From Chitinophagaceae bacterium (lineage in GTDB: Bacteria; Bacteroidota; Bacteroidia; Chitinophagales; Chitinophagaceae), in NCBI GenBank assembly GCA_022841365.1, contig JALHRP010000003.1, positions 1 to 64,000 on the forward strand: a DNA stretch of 64,000 nt, in the 5' to 3' direction. How positions within the stretch are numbered: the stretch's first letter is position 1; each line of letters begins with the position of its first letter. Position numbers and translations under genes: made by a program. This document shows, piece after piece, positions 18,027-26,011 of the stretch. The notes under the pieces are model-generated. The model saw only the letters and a program-made list of their open reading frames with translations. It was not told the DNA's origin and ran no database searches.

Positions 18027-19097
18027 TCAGCCTTGCTTCTTCGCAAAATCATTGAGCAGTGAAACCATTGCTTCAACACTTTCCATTTGTAATGCATTGT
18101 ACAGGCTGATGCGGAAACCACCCACACTCCTGTGCCCTTTTACACCATACATACCATTGTCTTTGCAGAGTTGAATAAATGCTTTTTCCTGTTCTTCATG
18201 CTGCATGGTAAACACCACATTCATTTTACTTCTGCTGTTTACTGCAACCGGTAAGTTGATGAACGGGATCTTTTCTAACGTTGAATAAAGCAGATCTGCT
18301 TTTGCATTGTTGATCTGTTCAATAGCAGCAACACCGCCTTGTGCTTTTAACCAACGCAGGGTGAGCATCGCCACATATACAGCAAACACAGGAGGTGTGT
18401 TGAGCATACTTGCTTCTTTGATATGATTCCGGTAATCGAGTATGGTTGGAATGGTACGTTCAATTTTGCCAAGAATATTATTATTAATCACCACAAGGTT
18501 TACACCTGCTGCTCCCATATTTTTTTGTGCACCGGCATAAATCAAATCGAATTTGTTGAAGTCTAATACACGACTTAATATATCACTGCTCATATCTGCT
18601 ACCAGTGGCACACCGCAATCATACGGCAGCTGATGCCATTGCGTACCTGCAATGGTTTCGTTGCTGGTGATGTGCAAATAGGCAGCTGTTGGCGGCACAA
18701 CCATATCTGCAGGCATGGATGTATAGTTGTTGTCTTTAGATGAGCCCACCACTTCAACATGGCCAAACAATTTTGCTTCTTTTATGGCTTTGTTTGCCCA
18801 GGTACCCGTTTCTGTATAAGCAGCTACTTCATTTTCATTGAGTAAATTCATGGGCACCTGCATAAACTGTGTAGTAGCACCTCCGTGCAGAAACAACACT
18901 TCATGATCATCATCCAGCTGCATGAGTTCTTTTACTAAACTTCTTGCTTCATGCATCACATCTTCAAATAATGGAGTACGATGACCGATTTCGAGAATAG
19001 ATAAACCGCTGTTGTTGAAATTGAGAATGGCTTCACTCGCCTGCTGAAAAACTTCTTTCGGTAATATAGACGGACCTGCGTTGAAATTGTGAATCAT
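18027..19097 (-). CDS. serC: Phosphoserine aminotransferase
   Basis: 356 residues, full length. PLP enzyme converting 3-phosphohydroxypyruvate and glutamate to phosphoserine (also used in PLP synthesis). Motifs: HNFNAGPSILPKEV, LFLHGGATTQFMQVPMNL, ADMSSDILSR and the Schiff-base lysine in YAGAQKNMGAAG; the C-terminus has VGGFRISLYNA. The usual companion serA (phosphoglycerate dehydrogenase) is absent between serC and the DUF1015 gene. pdxH, another PLP gene, lies 8 kb away. Confidence 0.97.
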   Translation of the reverse strand: MIHNFNAGPSILPKEVFQQASEAILNFNNSGLSILEIGHRTPLFEDVMHEARSLVKELMQLDDDHEVLFLHGGATTQFMQVPMNLLNENEVAAYTETGTWANKAIKEAKLFGHVEVVGSSKDNNYTSMPADMVVPPTAAYLHITSNETIAGTQWHQLPYDCGVPLVADMSSDILSRVLDFNKFDLIYAGAQKNMGAAGVNLVVINNNILGKIERTIPTILDYRNHIKEASMLNTPPVFAVYVAMLTLRWLKAQGGVAAIEQINNAKADLLYSTLEKIPFINLPVAVNSRSKMNVVFTMQHEEQEKAFIQLCKDNGMYGVKGHRSVGGFRISLYNALQMESVEAMVSLLNDFAKKQG

Positions 19098-19148
19098 AGT
19101 GCGAATTTACTGTAATTGGAAAAAACGGATGTTAGGGGTAGTTTCCCC

Positions 19149-19173
19149 CCCGTCTGACCGCAGGTCGGCCGGG
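19149..19173. repeat. Imperfect palindrome upstream of serC
   Basis: CCCGTCTGACC (19149-19159), loop GCA, GGTCGGCCGGG (19163-19173), with one mismatch and one G-T pair. GC-rich compared with its surroundings, so probably a dispersed palindrome. Confidence 0.45.
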
Positions 19174-19280
19174 ATTCAGTATTTGTTATTGCAGAAATAC
19201 TTTTTTTTTGATGCTGTGGTAAACCATCATTAAAATCATGTTTTGTTTAATAACTTGTATGTTCATTAATCAGGAACACT

Positions 19281-19673
19281 ATGTCTGCAGTTCATTCAAC
19301 CTTCATTTTACGTGTAGCCGTTGCTATCATACTTTTTACACACAGTGTTCCCGGCATGTTCAATGGCGGAGTTCATGCGTTTGGAAAACTATATTTAGAT
19401 GCAGTTGGCTTTGCACCGTTTGGACTTGCCATTGCATGGATGGTGAAACTATCGCATGTTGTTTGTGCAATTTTACTGCTGATCAATAAATATGTAAAGC
19501 CTGCAGCCATCATCACAATTGCTGTATTCATTGCAGGTATTGTAATGGTTCACTTTAAAGAAGGCTGGTTTGTAGTTGGTGGAGGAAGAAACGGCGTTGA
19601 GTATAATTTTTTGCTGATTTGTGTACTACTGACTATCATGCTTCAGGAAAAGGCAGGTGAAAAAAGTCTTTAA
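19281..19673 (+). CDS. DoxX family membrane protein
   Basis: 130 residues with four predicted membrane segments (about 8-28, 44-66, 70-90, 104-124). The N-terminal LRVAVAIILFTHSVPGMFNGGV, central FGLAIAWMVKLSHVVCAILLL and FKEGWFVVGGGRNGVEYNFLLI match the DoxX family, the NGVEYN motif being typical. Role not established; DoxX relatives are linked to redox or thiol homeostasis in some bacteria. It is monocistronic and divergent from serC. Confidence 0.85.
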   Translation: MSAVHSTFILRVAVAIILFTHSVPGMFNGGVHAFGKLYLDAVGFAPFGLAIAWMVKLSHVVCAILLLINKYVKPAAIITIAVFIAGIVMVHFKEGWFVVGGGRNGVEYNFLLICVLLTIMLQEKAGEKSL

Positions 19674-19975
19674 CCGAATTTATAAAGCAGGAATCTACAC
19701 TCACTCTTGCCTGCCATTATTTATTATTCAATTGAACTTCTGTAAACTTCAGGAAGTGCAAAAAATAACGCAAATTATTTTCTACGTTTTATAAAATACC
19801 ATTTCAAAAAATTTTGATTATTCTCAATTTTTTTGTAGCTTTTCTATTCTCCACTACCGGAAAGCGCTGATTAAAAACACCTGTTAAAACAGGAACATTC
19901 AACCCTTTTAATGCTTTTTTGCAAACCGGCTGTAAATCACAGGAATACTATTCTGAAATAATAAACTGCTTCTTT
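19674..19975. other. 302-base AT-rich gap with no gene
   Basis: No credible coding frame. Only a small hairpin is visible (CCTGT/ACAGG near 19880). It should contain the promoter of the following gene, but no perfect TAnnTTTG box stands out. Confidence 0.5.
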
Positions 19976-20620
19976 ATGAAAAAGTTATTGATACAGTTTA
20001 CAGCCTTATTTTTTTTATTGATGTTGCTTTTGTTCCCAACCAACATAATGTGTCAGATAAAAACCGAAAGGATGATTGAATTTGTTACTTCTGTTAATTC
20101 AAATTTGATCAATAACAAATCCGGTAATGGCAGTTCTGATACATATCATGTGTTTGTGCTTTTTGACCCCAGCGGTTTTATTACATTTGGCCCGTCTGTT
20201 TTAACAGAACCATCACTTACTAAAAACCTGAGCGTAACAGCAGGTATTCGTTTTCAGAATTTAGGTATTCTACAAACATCAGTTTATGGAAAAATGGACA
20301 TGTCCTATATGATGCACTTTTCTGTGAGATATTATGTACAGCCCAAACAGAAAAATGATGGTTTTTTTATCGGCCCAGGTTTGGAGTACGGACGCTCAAA
20401 TTATCAATCAGGCAATCAATATAATGCACGTGCTTATGGCGGTGAGCTTGGTTATAAAAAAATTTATAAAAACGGTTTTTGTTTTGAAATAGCTGATTTA
20501 ATTGGAGTGGTGCAATCAAAACAAATTAAAGATGGGCAGGGTTTTCCTGTAACTTCAGAATGGGTAACCGATCTGTTTGTGTTTTATATGTTCTCATTTA
20601 AATTAGGATTAGCATTTTAG
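19976..20620 (+). CDS. Probable outer-membrane beta-barrel protein
   Basis: 214 residues from the ATG at 19976. An earlier in-frame start adds 19 residues ahead of the signal peptide and is rejected. Signal peptide about 1-27 (LFFLLMLLLFPTNIMCQ). The mature part alternates short beta-strands with Gly/Asn turns, such as LSVTAGIRFQNLG, MMHFSVRYYVQPK and GFFIGPGLEYGRS, and ends MFSFKLGLAF, a barrel-like aromatic terminus. No specific family recognised. Confidence 0.75.
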   Translation: MKKLLIQFTALFFLLMLLLFPTNIMCQIKTERMIEFVTSVNSNLINNKSGNGSSDTYHVFVLFDPSGFITFGPSVLTEPSLTKNLSVTAGIRFQNLGILQTSVYGKMDMSYMMHFSVRYYVQPKQKNDGFFIGPGLEYGRSNYQSGNQYNARAYGGELGYKKIYKNGFCFEIADLIGVVQSKQIKDGQGFPVTSEWVTDLFVFYMFSFKLGLAF

Positions 20621-20696
20621 TTTTTTTCCTGATATCTTTAATAAATTATGTGTACTTACTCATGTACGGATTTTAATACACATCATTTTGTTTGAA

Positions 20697-21662
20697 TCAA
20701 TCATGCTCTCTCCCCACAACCTTTCCTTTTCTCCAGTTCGTGTTCAATTCTTCAAACTCTTTTAATTCTTCTGCAGTAAAATCTTTGTTGGAAAGCTTTT
20801 TTAAATCAGGCTGACCGGCATTGACCCAAGCCGTGTACCAGAAACTTGCAACAGCATATACGCTTTGCTGCATCCTGCGTTCCACCATTCCCAACAGTTT
20901 ATTATTGTATGCAACAGTAAAAGAAGTGGAGTACACTTTGGTGGTGATGCCGTTTCTGTTTTCAAAAGCATATTTCTGATCTGCTGGAAAAGAAGCGGTG
21001 AGTTCTTTTTCAAAACGTAAAACTGTATCGGCTGCAGCTGCACTTTCCAATACTCTTGACCATATAAACTGTCCGGGGTTTTTAATATGCATGGCTTTAC
21101 CCAGCCAGAACTCAAACTCTTTTTCTGCCAGCAGTTCGGGCACACGGCTTTCCCAAAAACCATGAATACCATTTTGGTTTGTGAATTGCCCGTTATGATT
21201 ATGACTGGCGTGCAGCGGCACATGTGCATCAGCAATATAATGACCAATCTCTGCACTGAGCTTTAAAATCTTTGCCTGATTTTTTTCCTTAAATGCAGCA
21301 GTTAACCGCCACAGCATGGTTTGCACCCACCATGGAACAATGCCGTAGGCTGCAACAGAATCGGCACCAAATTTTGCAACTGCACTATCATAGTTATGTG
21401 GTAATTCTTTATACGGATAGTTACCGTAATGATCAATGTCTATATAATGTCGTGGGCCTTCTTCCGGAATTGCATATCGCCGTTTATCCGGATCAACTGA
21501 ATGCTCACTTAAAAATTCAATGTGCGGTTTATACAATACCAACATTTCCGGTGGTAATAAAAATACAGCGAGGTAATTGATTTTACGATGACCATAAAAA
21601 CCCCAGCAGAAACATTGCTCCGCCATCAACAATAAAACAAGTACAAAGCATACTTTTTTCAT
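20697..21662 (-). CDS. Zinc-dependent phospholipase C / S1-P1 nuclease-like protein, exported
   Basis: 321 residues. Signal peptide 1-19, so the mature protein would start at Trp20 (WGFYGHRKIN). An N-terminal Trp is the expected zinc ligand in this superfamily. Further candidate ligands: HYIDIDHYG (about 91-99), the HYIADAHVPLHASHNHNGQ motif (about 146-164) and HGFWESRVPE. The fold class covers phospholipase C and S1/P1 nuclease; which substrate is used cannot be told. The upstream DUF502 gene ends 5 bases before it, so the two form an operon. Confidence 0.85.
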   Translation of the reverse strand: MKKVCFVLVLLLMAEQCFCWGFYGHRKINYLAVFLLPPEMLVLYKPHIEFLSEHSVDPDKRRYAIPEEGPRHYIDIDHYGNYPYKELPHNYDSAVAKFGADSVAAYGIVPWWVQTMLWRLTAAFKEKNQAKILKLSAEIGHYIADAHVPLHASHNHNGQFTNQNGIHGFWESRVPELLAEKEFEFWLGKAMHIKNPGQFIWSRVLESAAAADTVLRFEKELTASFPADQKYAFENRNGITTKVYSTSFTVAYNNKLLGMVERRMQQSVYAVASFWYTAWVNAGQPDLKKLSNKDFTAEELKEFEELNTNWRKGKVVGREHD

Positions 21663-21667
21663 AGTAC

Positions 21668-22318
21668 TTATTTCAGATCGTTACGATCATCCTGTAAAAT
21701 TTCTTCGTTGATTTCTTCATCCATTTTTGTAACACCGCCACTGATTGCAAACTTCATGGCCTCCGAGCCTGTTACATGACCTTCCAGTGATTTTATTCTG
21801 CCCGCAGGAATAAGATACACATTACCGGCAATGGAATAACTCATGGGCACATATACAGCTACATAATCTTTCAACCCAAAATCATCCATATCATCACGTG
21901 TTAAAAAACCTACACGCCACACATCGTTATCATCAATATTGGCGAGTACAGGCCGGTTAAACTTTTTCTTTTCTCCTGCAAATGCTTCAAAAAAATCTTT
22001 TACTGTGGTATAAATAAATTTAATGCCTGGTGCTTTTTCAAGCCAGTGATCAAACAAATGAAACAACCGGCTCTGGATAAAAAACGTACTCAGATAACCT
22101 ACCACACAAATAGCAAGGATAATAATTAAAAAGCCCAAACCAAAGTTGCGCACCTTTACTTTTCCATCATCATCCACAAACGTAAAAATGGGTAACAGCT
22201 CGTCAATACTGGTTACAATCCAGAAAATGGCATAACCTGTAACCACTACCGGAGCTAACACCAGTAAGCCTTGCAGAAAATATTGAAGTAATCGTTTGTA
22301 ATTGAATGTTTTAAACAT
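21668..22318 (-). CDS. DUF502 family membrane protein
   Basis: 216 residues. Two membrane segments (about 12-34 and 58-80) and a conserved DUF502 core: GLLVLAPVVVTGYAIFWIV, FIYTTVKDFFEAFAGEKKKFNRPVL, VGFLTRDD and VAVYVPMSYSIAGNVYLIPAGRI. Function not established. First gene of a two-gene minus-strand operon with the zinc phospholipase-like gene. Divergent from the TetR operon. Confidence 0.88.
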   Translation of the reverse strand: MFKTFNYKRLLQYFLQGLLVLAPVVVTGYAIFWIVTSIDELLPIFTFVDDDGKVKVRNFGLGFLIIILAICVVGYLSTFFIQSRLFHLFDHWLEKAPGIKFIYTTVKDFFEAFAGEKKKFNRPVLANIDDNDVWRVGFLTRDDMDDFGLKDYVAVYVPMSYSIAGNVYLIPAGRIKSLEGHVTGSEAMKFAISGGVTKMDEEINEEILQDDRNDLK

Positions 22319-22405
22319 GTTGCTGTGTTTACACAGTCAAAAGTACAGTATTCATTTACCAGAAGCCAAGGTTATTTTTTGATGAAAGGCAGAAAAAAAG
22401 CTGCT

Positions 22406-22442
22406 GGAAACTTTGGCCACGAAAAAAGTTTCCATAGTTTTG
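22406..22442 (+). promoter_or_regulatory. Promoter with overlapping operator for the TetR-RND operon
   Basis: TTTG (22412-22415), exactly 19 bases, then TAGTTTTG (22435-22442): a perfect Bacteroidota promoter. A perfect 9-base inverted repeat, GGAAACTTT (22406-22414) and AAAGTTTCC (22425-22433), covers the -33 box and spacer. It is the obvious candidate site for autorepression by the TetR protein encoded 31 bases downstream. Confidence 0.8.
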
Positions 22443-22473
22443 CCCCTCCCTTTCAGTGACAGGGTTGTGATTT

Positions 22474-23103
22474 ATGGAAACGAAAGAACGCATTCAGAAA
22501 AAAGCACATGAACTGTTTTTGCGGTACGGTATCCGCTCGGTTTCAATGGATGATATTGCCACACAGCTTGGCATGAGCAAAAAAACCATTTACCAGTTTT
22601 TCTCCGAAAAAGATGAATTGGTAAATGCAGTGATGGATGATGAGGTAACACAAACTCAGCACGACTGTGCCTTTTGCAGAAAGCATGCCCGTAATGCCGT
22701 TGATGAAATTTTTTTAACGCTGGAGCAACTCTACGATCAGTTTTCGAATCTGATCCCGATGGTGTTGTATGATGCAGAAAAATTTCACCCGAAAGCCTTT
22801 GAAAAATTCAGGAAAATGAAAGAAGAATTTTTGATGGAAGTGGTGGCACACAACATCCGGAGAGGCATTAAAGAAGAACTGTACAGAGATGATATTCCGG
22901 TAGAAATGATGAGCCGTTACCGGGTTGAAACCATGATGGTTCCGTTTGCTATGGCAGCAACTGCTCCCAGTAAATTTAACCTGGCCGATGTTACAAGAGA
23001 AACCATGGAGCATTTTCTGTTTGGTCTTGCCACACTAAAAGGATACAAGCTGATTTTAAAATACAAAGAAGAACATCACAAAAAAAGAAATAGTAAACCT
23101 TAA
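22474..23103 (+). CDS. TetR/AcrR family transcriptional regulator
   Basis: 209 residues. N-terminal helix-turn-helix at about 5-55 (AHELFLRYGIRSVSMDDIATQLGMSKKTIYQFFSEKDELV) and an all-helical ligand domain. First gene of a same-strand set with TolC, adaptor and RND pump, so it is most likely the local repressor, released by a substrate of the pump. The inducer is unknown. The inverted repeat in its own promoter supports autoregulation. Confidence 0.93.
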   Translation: METKERIQKKAHELFLRYGIRSVSMDDIATQLGMSKKTIYQFFSEKDELVNAVMDDEVTQTQHDCAFCRKHARNAVDEIFLTLEQLYDQFSNLIPMVLYDAEKFHPKAFEKFRKMKEEFLMEVVAHNIRRGIKEELYRDDIPVEMMSRYRVETMMVPFAMAATAPSKFNLADVTRETMEHFLFGLATLKGYKLILKYKEEHHKKRNSKP

Positions 23104-23192
23104 CATTCATCTCGCCTGCTATCCGTAAAGAAACAGATCAACCTTCTTTATTGAGAGAGTAAGTGAAAAACAATCACAACTAAAGACAAGCA

Positions 23193-24608
23193 ATGAAAAA
23201 ACAAGTAAGAAACAAGTGGCTGCTGGCTGCAATGCTGCTGCTTGGTTTCCAATTTACAAATGCACAAACGGAATATCGCCTCAGTGTAAAGGAGGCTGTT
23301 GACCTTGCATTAAAAAATGTAGCTGAAATTAAAAATCTGCGGATTGACTCAATAAAACAACTGGCACAGAATAAAGAAATTGTTGGCTCCGCACTTCCGC
23401 AGGTAACAGGCAGTGCACAGGTGGCACATTATCTTACTTTACCGAAAGTGTTATTTCCCAGTGCCGGTAAATCTGATGTGTACGCAGTATTAAATCAGGA
23501 AGGCGTAAAAGACGGACAAGGCAACACCATTCCGGCAAAACAGGAGTTTACCGTACAGGAGTTCAGCTTTGTACAACCGTGGAGCGTTACTGCAGGCATT
23601 GGTTTAAATCAGTTGCTTTTTCAGCCCGATGTATTTGTAGGCATTATTGCACGCAAAACATCCATGGAGTATGCGGCAGAAAATATTAAAGTGCAGGAAG
23701 ATAAAATCCGTGAGCAGGTGCAGAAAGCATACTACCAGGTGCTGATAGCCGAGCAACAACTGAAAGTACTGCAGCAGAGTCTGCAACGTTTTCAAAAACT
23801 GTTGAGCGATCAGGAACAACTGTTCAAAAACGGATTTATTGAAAAACTGGATATTGATAAAACAACCGTAAGCTTCAACAATACAAAATCAACCGAAACA
23901 CAGTTAAAAAATATTATTGAGCTGGGATATGCTTCGTTAAAGTTCGGAATGGGTTTAAACCAGAATGATCAAATTGTACTTACCGATCAGCTTACAGTTG
24001 CAAGCGTAAAGGAAAATATTCTGGACGACGGCACAGTGAACTACAACAACCGCAGCGAAGTACGTTTACTCAACACCGTACAAAAACTGCAGGCACTGGA
24101 TGTACGACGCAACAAACTGGGCTATGCACCAACGCTGGCTTTCTTTTATCAGTTTCAGCAACAGGGTCAGCTGAACAAAAACTTTTCGGCTTTTACCGGA
24201 CAAAACTGGTTTTGGTTTAACTCCAATCTGATTGGTTTAAACCTGAGCGTTCCCATTTTTGACGGCTTTCAACGCAAGTATAAAATTCAACAGTCGAAAT
24301 ATACTCTCGACAAAACAACCAATACCATTGAAAGTGTAAAAAAAGCAATTGACTTTGAACAGACAGCTGCAAAAATAAATTTACGCAACGCCATTTTAAA
24401 CATGGATGCACAGCAAAAAAATCTGGAGCTGGCAGAACGGGTGTACAACACCACGAAGAAAAAATATGAGCAGGGCGTAGGCAGCAGCTTTGAAATTTTA
24501 CAGGCAGATACGGAGTTGCAGCGTGCACAGGGCAGTTACTTTGATGCATTGTACAACTCAGTAGTTGCCAAGATCAGCTATTTAAAAGCCATTGGAAAAT
24601 TAAACTAA
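23193..24608 (+). CDS. TolC family outer-membrane efflux protein
   Basis: 471 residues. Signal peptide (about 1-24, LLLGFQFTNAQ), then two OEP repeats of long amphipathic helices: LSVKEAVDLALKN at the start, QVQKAYYQVLIAEQQLKVLQQSLQ and KKKYEQGVGSSFEILQADTELQRAQGSYFDALY. It forms the outer-membrane exit duct for the RND pump encoded downstream. 29 bases separate it from the adaptor gene. Confidence 0.94.
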   Translation: MKKQVRNKWLLAAMLLLGFQFTNAQTEYRLSVKEAVDLALKNVAEIKNLRIDSIKQLAQNKEIVGSALPQVTGSAQVAHYLTLPKVLFPSAGKSDVYAVLNQEGVKDGQGNTIPAKQEFTVQEFSFVQPWSVTAGIGLNQLLFQPDVFVGIIARKTSMEYAAENIKVQEDKIREQVQKAYYQVLIAEQQLKVLQQSLQRFQKLLSDQEQLFKNGFIEKLDIDKTTVSFNNTKSTETQLKNIIELGYASLKFGMGLNQNDQIVLTDQLTVASVKENILDDGTVNYNNRSEVRLLNTVQKLQALDVRRNKLGYAPTLAFFYQFQQQGQLNKNFSAFTGQNWFWFNSNLIGLNLSVPIFDGFQRKYKIQQSKYTLDKTTNTIESVKKAIDFEQTAAKINLRNAILNMDAQQKNLELAERVYNTTKKKYEQGVGSSFEILQADTELQRAQGSYFDALYNSVVAKISYLKAIGKLN

Positions 24609-24637
24609 TCATCAACCATTACTATAAACTAAATAAC

Positions 24638-25804
24638 ATGAAACGCATTGTTCAATACGCACTCATCGCCGGTTTAGCATTTGTTTTTGTTTCCTGCGGA
24701 CAGGGAGCAAAAGAAAAAAAAGGAATACTCGGCGAAAAGAAAGCGAAACTGGAAGAATTAAAACAGCTGATGTCCAAAACTTCAACAGAAATTAAAACAC
24801 TGGAAGAAGAAATTGAAAAGCTCGATACATCGGCTGCAAAACAAGACAAAGCAAAATTGATTGCAGTTGCTCCTGTTACAACCGAAGACTTCTCTCATTA
24901 TATTGATCTGCAGGGAAAAATTGATGCAGACAATATCTCTTACATTGCTCCTCCCAACGGACAAGGTGGTGTAGTTACAGCTATCTACATAAAAGAAGGA
25001 CAGTATGTAAAGCAAGGACAACTCGTGTTGAAAATGGATGATAAAGTATTGCGTCAGCAAATACAAATTTCACAAACACAATTAACCCTTGCAAAAGATG
25101 TGTACCAGCGTACAAAGAATTTGTGGGATCAGAATATTGGATCTGAGTTACAATTATTACAGGCAAAGAATAATGTAGATGCATTGGAAAAATCCATCGC
25201 CACCATTAACGAACAAATTAAATTGTTTACAGTCTACTCACCCGTTAGCGGTATTGCAGATATCGTAAACATTCGTGTAGGTGAATTATTTGTTGGTGCA
25301 AGTGCAGCAGGATTCCAGATCAGAATTGTAAACAACAGCTCACTGAAAGCAGTGGTTGAAGTGCCTGAAAATTATATGAGCCGTGTGCGTGTAGGAAGCC
25401 CTGTAATGATTTTATTACCTGATCTCAATAAAACATTCAACTCTACAGTGAAGATTGCTTCACAAACCATTAACCCAAGCTCCAGAACATTTACAGTAGA
25501 GGCAAATATTCCTGGCGGCGGTGTTCGCCCCAACTCTATTGCCGGCATGCGTATTAAAGATTACAGTGCACCCAATGCAGTGGTAATTCCTGTTAACCTG
25601 GTGCAGACAGATGATAAAGGCAAGTATGTTTTTGTTGTAGAGAAAGACAGCAAAGGAAGAAGTATTGCAGTGAAAAAGCCGGTGGTTGTAGGTGAATCAT
25701 ACAACGATAAGATTGAAATTAAAGCAGGTTTGCAGGCAGGTATGCAACTCATCACCGAAGGATACCAAACAGTGTATGATAAGCAGGTGGTAACAACATC
25801 ATAA
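24638..25804 (+). CDS. RND efflux periplasmic adaptor (membrane fusion protein), lipoprotein
   Basis: 388 residues. Lipoprotein signal with the lipid-attachment Cys at 20 (FVFVSCGQG), then a short coiled coil (about 30-68). The barrel-sandwich halves are at about 100-135 (GGVVTAIYIKEGQYVKQGQLVLKMD) and 195-220 (YSPVSGIADIVNIRVGELF), separated by a helical hairpin; a beta-barrel domain and a membrane-proximal domain follow. Links the TolC protein to the pump. Typical of Bacteroidota adaptors. Confidence 0.95.
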   Translation: MKRIVQYALIAGLAFVFVSCGQGAKEKKGILGEKKAKLEELKQLMSKTSTEIKTLEEEIEKLDTSAAKQDKAKLIAVAPVTTEDFSHYIDLQGKIDADNISYIAPPNGQGGVVTAIYIKEGQYVKQGQLVLKMDDKVLRQQIQISQTQLTLAKDVYQRTKNLWDQNIGSELQLLQAKNNVDALEKSIATINEQIKLFTVYSPVSGIADIVNIRVGELFVGASAAGFQIRIVNNSSLKAVVEVPENYMSRVRVGSPVMILLPDLNKTFNSTVKIASQTINPSSRTFTVEANIPGGGVRPNSIAGMRIKDYSAPNAVVIPVNLVQTDDKGKYVFVVEKDSKGRSIAVKKPVVVGESYNDKIEIKAGLQAGMQLITEGYQTVYDKQVVTTS

Positions 25805-25817
25805 GAGGCCCATCCTG

Positions 25818-25833
25818 CTCCCCCGGAGGGGAG
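25818..25833. repeat. Short GC-rich palindrome between adaptor and pump
   Basis: CTCCCC (25818-25823), loop CGGA, GGGGAG (25828-25833). Related in sequence to the CCCCTC/GAGGGG palindromes at 1748, 2222 and 3335. Confidence 0.5.
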
Positions 25834-25955
25834 GGTTCCAAACGCAGCCATGTTTTTCGAAGAGCAAAATTTTACATAAGCTGCTTTTAAATGTTGAATA
25901 AAGCAAAAAGGTTGAAATGCTGAATGATAAAAGCTGAAATTAACACATAGCAAAA

Positions 25956-25993
25956 CCTCTTCCGCAACTTCGGGAGAATAAGGAAGAGGCTTT
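25956..25993 (+). terminator. Possible attenuator ahead of the RND pump gene
   Basis: CCTCTTCC (25956-25963) pairs perfectly with GGAAGAGG (25982-25989), followed by CTTTACT. The T-run is short and the loop is 18 bases, so it may reduce rather than stop transcription into the pump gene starting at 26012. Confidence 0.45.
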
Positions 25994-26011
25994 ACTACAT
26001 AACAACATACT

